From NCBI GenBank assembly GCA_963781285.1, contig CAWAFI010000024.1, forward strand, positions 62,001 through 126,000: a DNA stretch of 64,000 nt, given 5' to 3'. Positions within the stretch are counted from its first letter, which is position 1, and the number at the start of each line of letters is the position of its first letter. Positions 34,778 to 43,010 of this stretch are shown here, piece after piece. A model generated the notes under the pieces. That model worked only from the letters and a program-made list of their open reading frames with translations, had not been told where the DNA came from and did not search any database. The position numbers were made by a program, and so were the translations under genes. Origin of the DNA: CAIWHR01 sp963781285 (lineage in GTDB: Bacteria; Pseudomonadota; Gammaproteobacteria; Burkholderiales; Casimicrobiaceae).

Positions 34778-35506
34778 ATGAGCGCTCGACCCTCCGGCCG
34801 GCGCGCCGACGAGCTGCGCGCACTCCGGATCATCCGTCACTACACCAAGCACGCCGAAGGTTCGGTCCTGATCGAAGCCGGCGACACGAAGGTTCTCTGC
34901 ACTGCCAGCGTCGAGGACGGCGTGCCCGCGTTCCTCAAGGGCAAGGGGCGCGGCTGGCTCACTGCGGAATACGGAATGCTGCCGCGTGCGACGAATACGC
35001 GCATGCGCCGTGAAGCGGCGGAAGGCAGACAGTCAGGGCGGACGCAGGAGATCCAGCGCCTGATCGGCCGCAGCCTGCGCGCCGTCACCGATCTCGGTGC
35101 GCTCGGCGAACGGACGATCAAGGTCGATTGCGACGTGCTGCAGGCCGACGGCGGCACTCGTTGCGCGTCGATCACCGGCGCTTGCATCGCGCTGCACGAC
35201 GCGATCGGGTGGTGTCAGGAGCGCGGGCTCGTCACCGGCGAGCCGGTCAGCGATTTTGTCGCCGCGGTGTCGGTGGGCGTGGTCGGCGGCGTGCCGATGC
35301 TCGATCTCGACTACGCCGAGGACGCCGCCTGCGACACCGACATGAACGTCGTCATGACCGGCGCCGGCGGCTTCGTCGAGCTGCAGGGCACCGCCGAAGG
35401 CGCGCCGTTCACGCGGGCGGAGATGGACGCGCTCGTGGCGCTGGCCGAGCGCGGGATTCGGGCCTTGGTTGCGGCGCAGGAGTCAGCGCTGGGGGTCGCG
35501 GCCTAG
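34778..35506 (+). CDS. rph: Ribonuclease PH
   Basis: RNase PH is a phosphorolytic 3'-exonuclease that trims tRNA 3' ends. The 242-residue protein starts MSARPSGRRADELRALRIIR after GAGGAG. Motifs are GSVLIEAGDTKVLCTASVED, the basic stretch RMRREAAEGRQSGRTQEIQR with the phosphate-binding arginines, IKVDCDVLQADGGTRCASIT and CDTDMNVVMTGAGGFVELQG. It is followed by rdgB after 29 bases and then hemW, the usual betaproteobacterial order. Confidence 0.97.
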   Translation: MSARPSGRRADELRALRIIRHYTKHAEGSVLIEAGDTKVLCTASVEDGVPAFLKGKGRGWLTAEYGMLPRATNTRMRREAAEGRQSGRTQEIQRLIGRSLRAVTDLGALGERTIKVDCDVLQADGGTRCASITGACIALHDAIGWCQERGLVTGEPVSDFVAAVSVGVVGGVPMLDLDYAEDAACDTDMNVVMTGAGGFVELQGTAEGAPFTRAEMDALVALAERGIRALVAAQESALGVAA

Positions 35507-35535
35507 GGCTCCTTGCAGGCCCGACAGGCTCCCAG

Positions 35536-36132
35536 ATGCCGATCTCCCGCCTCGTCCTCGCGTCGAACAACGACGGCAAGCTGCGCGAGTTTCGCCGGCT
35601 GCTCTCGCCGCTGGGCATCGAGGTGATTCCGCAGACCGAGCTCGGCATCGCCGAGGCCGACGAGCCGCACGTCACCTTCGTTGAGAACGCCCTCGCCAAG
35701 GCGCGCCACGCGAGCGCGCACGCGAAATTGCCGGCGCTGGCGGACGACTCGGGCATCTGCGTCCGCGCGCTGGACGGCGCGCCGGGCGTGCAGAGCGCAC
35801 GCTACGCGGGCGAACCGAAATCCGACGGCCGCAACAATGCGAAATTGATCGAGGCGCTGCAGGGTGTGGCCGACCGGCGCGCGCATTACGCGTGCGTGCT
35901 GGCGCTGGTGCGCCACGCCGGCGATCCCGAGCCGATCATCGCCGAGGGCGCGTGGCACGGCACGATCGTCGATGCGCCGCGCGGCACCGGCGGCTTCGGT
36001 TACGACCCGCATTTTCTCGACGCCGCGACCGGGTTGACCGGCGCCGAGCTGCCGCTCGAGCGCAAGAACGAGCTGTCCCATCGCGGCAAGGCGATCCGCG
36101 CGCTCATCGCGCGGCTGCAGGCCGAAGCATGA
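35536..36132 (+). CDS. rdgB: Non-canonical purine NTP pyrophosphatase (RdgB/HAM1)
   Basis: RdgB hydrolyses ITP, dITP and XTP to monophosphates and so keeps them out of DNA and RNA. The 198-residue protein has LVLASNNDGKLREFRRLLSP at the start, TFVENALAKARHASAHAKLP, the catalytic-area ALADDSGICVRALDGAPGVQ, ARYAG, and the C-terminal GTGGFGYDPHFLD and LSHRGKAIRAL. Its stop overlaps the hemW start (ATGA). Confidence 0.97.
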   Translation: MPISRLVLASNNDGKLREFRRLLSPLGIEVIPQTELGIAEADEPHVTFVENALAKARHASAHAKLPALADDSGICVRALDGAPGVQSARYAGEPKSDGRNNAKLIEALQGVADRRAHYACVLALVRHAGDPEPIIAEGAWHGTIVDAPRGTGGFGYDPHFLDAATGLTGAELPLERKNELSHRGKAIRALIARLQAEA

Positions 36133-37415
36133 GCGCCGCCGGAGGCGCACCAATGACGGACGCGATCGTTGCGCGGCTCGATGCCGGCGCGCTGGCGAAG
36201 CCCCGATTCGCCGCGCTGCCACCGCTCTCGCTGTACGTGCACATTCCATGGTGCCTGAAGAAGTGCCCGTACTGCGACTTCAACTCGCACGAGGCGAAGG
36301 GAGATCTCCCCGAAGGCGACTATGTCGACGCGCTGTTTGCGGATCTCGAGTTCGCGCTGCCGTCGATCTGGGGTCGCGCAGTGGGAACGGTGTTCATTGG
36401 TGGCGGGACGCCGAGTCTCTTCTCTGCCGCCGCGATCGACCGGCTGCTCGCCGGCATTCGCGCCCGCGTGCCATTGGTGCCCGGCGCCGAGATTACGTTG
36501 GAGGCGAATCCCGGCACCTTCGAGCGCGAGAAGTTTGCCGGCTACAAGACGGCCGGCGTCACCCGGCTGTCCCTCGGCATCCAGAGCTTCTCTCCGGAGC
36601 ATCTGCAAGCGTTGGGTCGCGTCCACGACGAACGCGAGGCGCGTGCGGCGGCGGAAGCGGCACTCGCAATCTTCGGCAACGTGAACTTCGATCTCATGTA
36701 CGCGCTTCCGCGGCAGACGGTGGACGATGCCGCGGCGGACGTCACCGCGGCGCTGGCGTATGCGCCGCCGCACCTGTCGTTCTACCAGCTGACGCTGGAG
36801 CCGAACACGCTGTTCCATCGCCATCCGCCGCCGCTGCCCGACGAGGACGCGGCGGCCGACATCGAGGACGCAGTGCAGGCCGCGCTTGCCGGCGCCGGCT
36901 ACCGGCACTACGAAACCTCGGCACACGCCCGGTCTGGAAGCGAATGCCGTCACAATCTCAACTATTGGCGCTTTGGTGACTACCTGGGCATCGGTGCCGG
37001 CGCGCATTCCAAGCTGTCGTTTCCGGACCGTGTCGTGCGCCAGGTACGCCACAAGCAGCCGAAGCAATATCTGGAACGGGTTGCGGCCGGCGTGCCGCTG
37101 CTCGAGAACGCCGAGGTGTCCCGCGCCGACATCGGCTTCGAATTCATGCTGAACGCATTGCGCCTCACCGATGGAGTTGCCGCCGCATTGTTCGCGGAGC
37201 GCACCGGCTATCCGCTGGCCCTGGTGGCGCGCGAGCTCTCGGAGGCGGCGACACGCGGGCTCATCGAGCGCGACGCGGCGAAGATCCGACCGACGGCGCT
37301 GGGCCGGCGCTTTCTCAACGATCTGCAGGCGCTGTTCCTCGCGGGACCCCAGCGTTGGTGCGCGGGCGGCGCCGCTCGTGCGGCACGAGCCGGTACGCGA
37401 CGGGCACTGAGATGA
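36129..37415 (+). CDS. hemW: HemW-like radical SAM protein
   Basis: The 428-residue protein overlaps rdgB by four bases. The radical SAM cluster motif is WCLKKCPYCDF (Cys42, Cys46, Cys49), preceded by LSLYVHIP. TVFIGGGTPSLFS, EANPGTFE, RLSLGIQSFSPEHLQALGR and the ISC-type GIGAGAHSKL follow. HemW was long annotated as oxygen-independent coproporphyrinogen oxidase, but true HemN has an additional cysteine (CX3CX2CX1C); here the residue after the next one is Phe, as in HemW, which is thought to act as a heme chaperone. The last about 20 residues are arginine-rich and may be poorly conserved. Confidence 0.95.
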   Translation: MSAAGGAPMTDAIVARLDAGALAKPRFAALPPLSLYVHIPWCLKKCPYCDFNSHEAKGDLPEGDYVDALFADLEFALPSIWGRAVGTVFIGGGTPSLFSAAAIDRLLAGIRARVPLVPGAEITLEANPGTFEREKFAGYKTAGVTRLSLGIQSFSPEHLQALGRVHDEREARAAAEAALAIFGNVNFDLMYALPRQTVDDAAADVTAALAYAPPHLSFYQLTLEPNTLFHRHPPPLPDEDAAADIEDAVQAALAGAGYRHYETSAHARSGSECRHNLNYWRFGDYLGIGAGAHSKLSFPDRVVRQVRHKQPKQYLERVAAGVPLLENAEVSRADIGFEFMLNALRLTDGVAAALFAERTGYPLALVARELSEAATRGLIERDAAKIRPTALGRRFLNDLQALFLAGPQRWCAGGAARAARAGTRRALR

Positions 37416-38722
37416 ACGGCAAGCCCTTGCATGCGATGAGCCTGACCGACGCCCTCGCAGCGATCGCTGCCGGGACGTTAACGGCGCGTGCGCTCGCCGA
37501 TGCCCAACTTGCGCGGATCGCTGCGACCGACGCGGCAATCGAGGCGTGGACGCACCTCGACTCCGCTCACGTGCACACGGCGGCCGACCGGTGCGACGCG
37601 GTGCCGGCAGCGGATCGCGGACCGCTGCACGGGATCGGCATCGGCGTCAAGGACATCATCGCGACTGCCGACCTGCCCACGCAGATGGGCTCGCCCGTGT
37701 ACGCGGGCCATCGTTCGAAGGATGATGCCGCGTGCGTCGCGCGGCTTCACCGCGCGGGCGCCTACGTGTTCGGGAAGACGGTGACGACGGAGCTCGCGTA
37801 CTTCCATCCCGGCAAGACGAAGAATCCGTGGCACGCGCGCCACACGCCGGGCGGATCGTCGTCGGGGTCTGCCGCGGCCGTCGCAGCGGGCCACGTCGTC
37901 GGTGCGATCGGCACGCAGACCAACGGCTCGGTGATCCGGCCCGCAGCCTATTGCGGGGTCGTCGGGTTCAAGCCGACGAAGGATGCGATCCCCCCCGCCG
38001 GCGTGCACGTGTTCAGCGAGACGCTCGACCAGGTCGGCACCTTCGCACGCGGCGTCGCGGACATCGCACGCCTCACGAGCGCACTCGCGGATCCGGGGCG
38101 CGTCGCGCCGGTGGTGACGCCGCTTGCGAAGCCACCGCGGCTGGCGATTCTCGGCAGCTTCCCGTGGACCCCGGTGGATGACGCCACGCGCGACGCGCTC
38201 GACGTGGCGGCGGCGCGATTGCGGCAAAGCGGTGCCGATGTCATCGCCGTGGATTTTCCGGCGCCGTGGCGCGACGCGCTTGTCGTGCATCGGACCATCA
38301 TGTTGTACGAGGCGGCGACGCATCTCGCCGACCTGCAGGACCGCGAGCGCGCGCGCCTTTCGGCGAAACTCAACGCGGCGCTCGACGAGGGCCGTGCGAC
38401 CGGTCGGGACGATTACGCGACCGCGCTGCGGCGCCGCGACGCCGCGAGCGCGGCGTTCGCGCGATGGCTTGACGGCTTCGACGCGATGCTCACGCCACCG
38501 GCGCCGGCGGTCGCGCCGGCCGGTCTCGACACGACCGGCGATCCTTCGTGCTGCACGCTCTGGTCGCTCACCGGTTTCCCGGCAATCACGATTCCTGTCG
38601 GCTTCGACCGCGAGCGGCTCCCGCTCGGCTTGCAGATCGCCGCGCCGGCGGGCAGCGACGATCGGCTGCTTTCGGTTGCACAATGGTGCGAAGCGCAGCT
38701 ACCGTTCGAAGGGCTCATGTGA
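37412..38722 (+). CDS. Amidase signature family hydrolase
   Basis: The 436-residue protein overlaps hemW by four bases (ATGA). The Ser-cisSer-Lys triad is visible: Lys in GIGIGVKDIIATADLPTQMG and the serines in HTPGGSSSGSAAAVAAGHV, with GTQTNGSVIRPAAYCGVVGF after. The family hydrolyses amides, carbamates or ureas, and includes GatA. There are no GatB or GatC genes nearby, and the length is slightly short for GatA, so a catabolic amidase is more likely. The substrate is unknown. Confidence 0.9.
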   Translation: MNGKPLHAMSLTDALAAIAAGTLTARALADAQLARIAATDAAIEAWTHLDSAHVHTAADRCDAVPAADRGPLHGIGIGVKDIIATADLPTQMGSPVYAGHRSKDDAACVARLHRAGAYVFGKTVTTELAYFHPGKTKNPWHARHTPGGSSSGSAAAVAAGHVVGAIGTQTNGSVIRPAAYCGVVGFKPTKDAIPPAGVHVFSETLDQVGTFARGVADIARLTSALADPGRVAPVVTPLAKPPRLAILGSFPWTPVDDATRDALDVAAARLRQSGADVIAVDFPAPWRDALVVHRTIMLYEAATHLADLQDRERARLSAKLNAALDEGRATGRDDYATALRRRDAASAAFARWLDGFDAMLTPPAPAVAPAGLDTTGDPSCCTLWSLTGFPAITIPVGFDRERLPLGLQIAAPAGSDDRLLSVAQWCEAQLPFEGLM

Positions 38723-38892
38723 AACGCGCGAAAAAGCACGGGTTGCCCGGCACACTCAAGGTGCGTAACCCCGTCGCGCGCTCGCCGCTGCTCGGCAAGG
38801 GCGGCGTTCATGGCAAGACCACTGCGGCAAAGCGGCGCCAGGCCAAAGTGGAGCTCGGCCGTTTGAGGCATGACGTCGAGACGCTCGAATGA
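38719..38892 (+). CDS. Small basic protein, 57 residues, unknown
   Basis: A GTG at 38719 overlaps the amidase stop, and the frame ends at 38892, overlapping the chaC start. The protein is very basic: KRAKKHGLPGTLKVRN, then NPVARSPLLGKGGVHGKTTA, then AAKRRQAKVELGRLRHD. This tightly coupled position (four-base overlaps on both sides) argues that it is real. The GKGGVHGKT stretch resembles a P-loop by eye, but is too short and lacks the rest of an NTPase fold. It could be a ribosome-associated small protein. I do not recognise it firmly. Confidence 0.6.
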   Translation: MKRAKKHGLPGTLKVRNPVARSPLLGKGGVHGKTTAAKRRQAKVELGRLRHDVETLE

Positions 38893-39614
38893 AGCGCTGG
38901 CCGCACGATCCGGGCACGCTGTGCCGCCGCGACCTCGAGTTGGGCCGCATGCGCGAGCTGTACATCGCGGCCACCGATTCCGGTCGCGCGTTGAACGACG
39001 AGCAGCTCTCCGAGTCGCTGACGGCCACGTTGGCCGAGAAACCCAGAGGCGCCGGCTGGTGGATCTTCGCCTATGGATCGCTACTGTGGAATCCGCTCTT
39101 TCCGGTCGCCGAGATGCGGCCGGCAACGCTGCGCGGCCTGCATCGCCGCTTCTGCCTGTGGTCGCTCGCGTCACGCGGCACGCCCGAACAGCCGGGCCTC
39201 GTGCTCGGGCTGGAGCGCGGCGGAACCTGCCGGGGCGTCGCGCTACGGCTGCCGGCGCCGCTCGCGCTGGACGAGCTGCATCTGCTGTGGCGGCGCGAGA
39301 TGGTCGTCGGGTCCTACCATCCGCGCTGGGTCAAGGTTGACGCCGATGGGCGCGACCTGGTTGCGCTCACCTTCGTCGTGCGGCGCGACCATCCACAATA
39401 CGCGGGTCGGCTGCCGCTGGCACAGCAGGTCGCCGTGATCGCGTCGGCCGCCGGGGCGTTCGGCGCGTCGGCGGATTACCTCGAGCGCACGCGCGTCGCG
39501 CTGGTCTCGCACGGAATCGTCGACCCGTATCTCGAGCAGCTCGCGCAGAAGGTCGTCACGGCGCGAGGCGGCCGCGTGCCCGCCCCGCGGCAGTCGGAAG
39601 TCGGCGGCTACTGA
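38889..39614 (+). CDS. chaC: ChaC-like gamma-glutamylcyclotransferase
   Basis: ChaC enzymes cleave glutathione into 5-oxoproline and Cys-Gly. The 241-residue protein has the substrate loop WIFAYGSLLWNPLFPV (residues about 58-73), RRFCLWSLASRGTPEQPGL, and LVLGLERGGTCRGVALRLP with the region of the catalytic glutamate. DELHLLWRREMVVGSYHPRW follows, as in bacterial ChaC. It is translationally coupled to the small basic protein upstream. Confidence 0.9.
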   Translation: MKRWPHDPGTLCRRDLELGRMRELYIAATDSGRALNDEQLSESLTATLAEKPRGAGWWIFAYGSLLWNPLFPVAEMRPATLRGLHRRFCLWSLASRGTPEQPGLVLGLERGGTCRGVALRLPAPLALDELHLLWRREMVVGSYHPRWVKVDADGRDLVALTFVVRRDHPQYAGRLPLAQQVAVIASAAGAFGASADYLERTRVALVSHGIVDPYLEQLAQKVVTARGGRVPAPRQSEVGGY

Positions 39615-39639
39615 AACCATCACCGGGAGACATCGAGCC

Positions 39640-40167
39640 ATGACGACGTCGCTCGTCGTAACCGTGATCGGCACCGATCGTCCGGGAATCGTCAACCTGC
39701 TGTCGGACGTCGCGCAGCGCTTCGGCGCCAACTGGGCCGGCAGCCGCATGGCGAGCCTCGCGGGCCAGTTCGCCGGCATCGTGCATTTCGAGGTCGCCAG
39801 CCAGAACGCCGAGGCGCTCGCGAGCGCCCTGCGTGCGCTCGTGTCCTCGGGGTTGCACGTCGTCATCGTGCACGGCGAAGCAGCAGCGCCTTCCCGCCCG
39901 CGTCGCATGATCAAGCTGCAACTCGTCGGACATGATCGCCCGGGCATCGTGCGCGAGCTTTCCGGCAGCCTCGCAAGGCGGGGCGTGAGCATCGAGGAGC
40001 TTCATACCGCGATCGCGAGCGCGCCGATGTCGGCCGAGCAGCTGTTCAAGGTCGAGGCGCTGCTCACCGTGCCGGAGACGTTGGCCGATGACGAACTGCG
40101 AGGCGAGCTGGAAGCTCTCGCAAACGAGATGATGGTCGATATCGAGGTTGGAAAGGCCGCGGACTGA
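39640..40167 (+). CDS. Double ACT-domain protein, GcvR-like
   Basis: The 175-residue protein starts behind GGGAG and holds two ACT domains: SLVVTVIGTDRPGIVNLLSD (about 4-75) and MIKLQLVGHDRPGIVRELSG (about 88-170). Both have the D-R-P-G-I ligand turn. This layout and length match GcvR, which binds glycine and restrains GcvA in enterobacteria. No gcvA or gcvTHP gene is in the window, so it may be a general amino-acid sensor. Confidence 0.82.
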   Translation: MTTSLVVTVIGTDRPGIVNLLSDVAQRFGANWAGSRMASLAGQFAGIVHFEVASQNAEALASALRALVSSGLHVVIVHGEAAAPSRPRRMIKLQLVGHDRPGIVRELSGSLARRGVSIEELHTAIASAPMSAEQLFKVEALLTVPETLADDELRGELEALANEMMVDIEVGKAAD

Positions 40168-40233
40168 TCGACGGACGGCGGCACGAAGTAGGTGTATCCG
40201 CGATTTCTAAAGAACAGGGAGGGAGAGGGCACC

Positions 40234-40359
40234 ATGAAAGTCCACGTCATGCTGGAGAAAACGGACGGAATGCTGATTACCGGCACAAGCAATCTGCAGG
40301 TGAAGAGGTCGTGCGCGCTGCGCAAGGTTCACTGCGCCACGCAGGAGGCGTTGCCATGA
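40234..40359 (+). CDS. Short orphan ORF, 41 residues, coupled to the next gene
   Basis: A strong purine-rich ribosome site (gggagggagagggc) lies directly before the ATG at 40234. The peptide MKVHVMLEKTDGMLITGTSN continues to EALP and ends in an ATGA overlap with the next gene. It has two cysteines and mixed charge, no signal or membrane segment, and no family I recognise. Strong initiation and exact coupling support translation. It may be a leader peptide or the first subunit of a two-gene unit. Confidence 0.5.
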   Translation: MKVHVMLEKTDGMLITGTSNLQVKRSCALRKVHCATQEALP

Positions 40360-40967
40360 GCCAGCCAACGCCGATCTACGACGTCGAGTACGACTACGCC
40401 AACGGTGCCCTTGGCGCACAAACCTATAGCGCAGGCAACCTTTCGGTGCCGCCAAGCAAGCAGTACAACTACGAACGGCTCGGTGTGACCGTCGCACAGG
40501 GTAAGGCGTCCATGGCCGCCCTGCGTATTGGATTCATGGACATCTACAGTCAGGAACAAAGCTACGGCTACGGCAACGTTCTTCGCATTCGCAACTATGG
40601 CGACGGCGGGATTAGCGGCGACTACACCCGCGCCGAGGGGATGGAAGGGTCCACAGGGCCTGTCATCGCCCACAAGACGGCCGTGCGCGGTCCGGAGTCG
40701 CAGTGGGCCGTATGGGGCTATCAGGTCGCGATGGGGCCGGGAGCGAAGGCCGCCATGTGGGTGCATGGGGATCAGGCCGGCGCGGTGGTCAAGGTGCCTC
40801 ATGTGTTCGTCGTCAGCGGCGAACTAGACGCGGACGCTGTTATCCACTGGAACGCTCAACCTAACTCGTCCGGCGTCCTGTTCCGCGTGTATCGCGGCAC
40901 GGAGCTGACCTCGGAGCTGACCGCCGACGGGGTGCTGCGGGTGCGACGCATCGAGTACCTGCCATGA
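40356..40967 (+). CDS. Orphan beta-rich protein, 203 residues, possibly phage-derived
   Basis: The ATG at 40356 overlaps the stop of the 41-residue frame. The protein is soluble and looks beta-rich: IYDVEYDYANGALGAQTYSA, then RLGVTVAQGKASMAALRIGF, VLRIRNYGDGGISGDYTRAE and GVLFRVYRGTELTSELTADG. Repeated aromatic and glycine residues and the ending VLRVRRIEYLP recall tail or receptor-binding proteins of phages, but I cannot assign a family. No other phage gene is close. The pair 40234-40967 stands alone between the GcvR-like gene and a convergent reductase. Confidence 0.6.
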   Translation: MSQPTPIYDVEYDYANGALGAQTYSAGNLSVPPSKQYNYERLGVTVAQGKASMAALRIGFMDIYSQEQSYGYGNVLRIRNYGDGGISGDYTRAEGMEGSTGPVIAHKTAVRGPESQWAVWGYQVAMGPGAKAAMWVHGDQAGAVVKVPHVFVVSGELDADAVIHWNAQPNSSGVLFRVYRGTELTSELTADGVLRVRRIEYLP

Positions 40968-41000
40968 TCCGCATCGGCAAGGCGGGCGGCAAGGGAATCG

Positions 41001-41738
41001 CTACATCGCCACGTTTCGTCCGCCGTCGACGTTGATCGTCTCGCCGGTCACGTAACTGGCGTCGGCGAGCAGGAAGTAGACGGCCTTCGCGATGTCCTCG
41101 GGCGTGCCTTCGCGCTTCAGCAGCGTGTGCGAAATGATCCGCTGCCGCGAGAGCTCATCGAAGGATTCGTCGTCGGGCCACAGGATCGGGCCCGGGGCGA
41201 CCGCGTTGACGCGCACTTCGGGCGCCAGCTCGCGCGCCAGCGACCGGGTGAGCGCAACGAGCCCGGCTTTGGCGATCGAATAGACGACGTAGCTCTTGAG
41301 CGGCCGCTCGGCGTGGATATCGGTGATGTTGACGATCGCGCCCTGGGCCTTTTTGAGCGCCGGTGCCGCCGCCTGCGCGAGGAACAGCGGCGCCCGAAGG
41401 TTGGTGCCGATCAGGTCGTCCCAGTTCGTCGCGGTGACGTCGCCGATTGGCGTCGCGTAGAACGACGAGGCATTGTTGACGAGCGCGTCGAGATGGCCGA
41501 AGCGCTGCACTGTCTGGTCGACGATCGCCGGCAGCTTGTTGAGGTCGAGGAGATCCGCCTGGATCAGCGCGACCGAATCGGCGCGCACGTGATTCAGCTC
41601 GGCCTGCAGCAGCCGCGCTTCGCCGGCCGAGGCGCGGTAGTGAAGCATCAGGTCCGCGCCGCGCGCATGCAGGCGACGGCAGATCGCGGCGCCGACGCGC
41701 TTGGCGCCGCCGGTGATCAAGACGACCTTGCCCTGCAC
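41001..41738 (-). CDS. Pteridine reductase, SDR family
   Basis: The 245-residue SDR has VVLITGGAKRVGAAICRRLH; the G-G-A-K-R-V-G form of the nucleotide loop is typical of pteridine reductases. Next come LDALVNNASSFYATPIGDVT, the catalytic YVVYSIAKAGLVALTRSLA (Tyr and Lys) and VTGETINVDGGRN. Pteridine reductases make tetrahydropterins or tetrahydrofolate from NADPH. In betaproteobacteria this gene is often next to the MidA-like methyltransferase gene, as here (divergent, about 90 bases). Confidence 0.85.
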   Translation of the reverse strand: MQGKVVLITGGAKRVGAAICRRLHARGADLMLHYRASAGEARLLQAELNHVRADSVALIQADLLDLNKLPAIVDQTVQRFGHLDALVNNASSFYATPIGDVTATNWDDLIGTNLRAPLFLAQAAAPALKKAQGAIVNITDIHAERPLKSYVVYSIAKAGLVALTRSLARELAPEVRVNAVAPGPILWPDDESFDELSRQRIISHTLLKREGTPEDIAKAVYFLLADASYVTGETINVDGGRNVAM

Positions 41739-41831
41739 GCCGCACTCCCGGAATCCGCGTTAGACTCGGGCGCAATCTAGCACATCGATCGCCGCGCCGC
41801 ACCGACGGCGCCCGCGCGCCTCTCCCCCGCC

Positions 41832-42992
41832 GTGGCCGACCTCCCGCTTCCCGACCTCGACGCCCGCACGCACAGCGAGCGTGTCGTCGCGCACCTGCGT
41901 GCGGCCATCGCCACTGCCGGCGGATGGATCTCGTTCGCGCGCTACATGGGCCTCGCGTTGTACGCGCCCCGACTGGGCTACTACGCAGCGGGGGCGACGA
42001 AACTGGGCGCGGCCGGGGACTTCGTGACCGCACCGGAACTGACGCCGCTGTTCGCCGCGGCGCTTGCCACACAGGTCGTCGAGATTCTCGCTGTGACCAG
42101 TCGGCGCGAGGTCGTGGAGCTTGGTGGCGGGAGCGGCCGGCTCGCCGCCGAATTGCTCAATGCACTGGCGGCGCGCGATGCGCTGCCTTCGCGCTACGCG
42201 ATTCTCGAGCCATCCCCCGACTTGCGCGAACGGCAGCGCGCGACGATCGCACGTGACGCCTTGCGGCATGTTGCCCGTGTCGAATGGGTCGCTGCGCTGC
42301 CGCCCGTCATCGACGGTGCCGTGATCGCGAACGAAGTGCTGGATGCGATGCCGGTCCACCTGATCGCGCGGCGCGGCACCGAATGGTTGGAGCAAGGCGT
42401 GACGTGGGACGACGCGCGCGGGGCCTTCGCATGGCGCGCACGAGCCGCCGAGGCGCGGCTCGCGGCGTTGGCCGCCACCCGTTTTCCCGCAGCCGGCGAT
42501 TACTTGAGCGAGATCAATCCGGCGGCCGAGGCGCTGGTCGAGGATATTGGCAGAAGGCTTGGTCGCGGCGCGGCACTCGTCGTCGACTATGGTTTCCCCG
42601 CCGCGGAGTACTACCATCCCCAACGCAGCCACGGAACGTTGATGTGTCATTACCGCCACCGCTCGCACGACGATCCGTTTCTCTGGCCTGGCCTGACCGA
42701 CATCACCGCGCACGTCGACTTCACCGCGGTCGCAAACGCCGGTGAGCGGGGCGGGCTCGCCGTGGCCGGGTTCACGAGCCAGGCGCCGTTCCTCATGGGC
42801 TGCGGCATCCTCGACGCTTTGGCCGCAACTGGCGCGCCCGGATCCATCGGGTATATCAAAGCCACGGCGCCGGTGCAGAAGCTCTTGTCGCCGGCCGAGA
42901 TGGGCGAACTCTTCAAAGTGCTCGCACTCGCAAAATCGAACGACATCGACTGGCTCGGTTTCGCGCTCGCCGACCGCAGCCATCGACTCTAG
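41832..42992 (+). CDS. MidA/NDUFAF7-like SAM-dependent methyltransferase
   Basis: This 386-residue protein starts at a GTG. It has AIATAGGWISFARYMGLALY, then GAAGDFVTAPELTPLFAAAL, the SAM motif VVELGGGSGRLAAELLNALA, VIANEVLDAMPVHLIARRGT and ALVVDYGFPAAEYYHPQRSH. The mitochondrial relative dimethylates an arginine of a complex I subunit; the bacterial role is less clear. The order fits the known pteridine reductase-MidA neighbourhood. Confidence 0.88.
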   Translation: MADLPLPDLDARTHSERVVAHLRAAIATAGGWISFARYMGLALYAPRLGYYAAGATKLGAAGDFVTAPELTPLFAAALATQVVEILAVTSRREVVELGGGSGRLAAELLNALAARDALPSRYAILEPSPDLRERQRATIARDALRHVARVEWVAALPPVIDGAVIANEVLDAMPVHLIARRGTEWLEQGVTWDDARGAFAWRARAAEARLAALAATRFPAAGDYLSEINPAAEALVEDIGRRLGRGAALVVDYGFPAAEYYHPQRSHGTLMCHYRHRSHDDPFLWPGLTDITAHVDFTAVANAGERGGLAVAGFTSQAPFLMGCGILDALAATGAPGSIGYIKATAPVQKLLSPAEMGELFKVLALAKSNDIDWLGFALADRSHRL

Positions 42993-43010
42993 ACGAAAAC
43001 GGACCCGCTG

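Noticed and set aside
38719..38892. P-loop NTPase in the small basic protein (GKGGVHGKT)
   Set aside because: The protein is only 57 residues, has no Walker B, and the spacing does not fit a Walker A motif.
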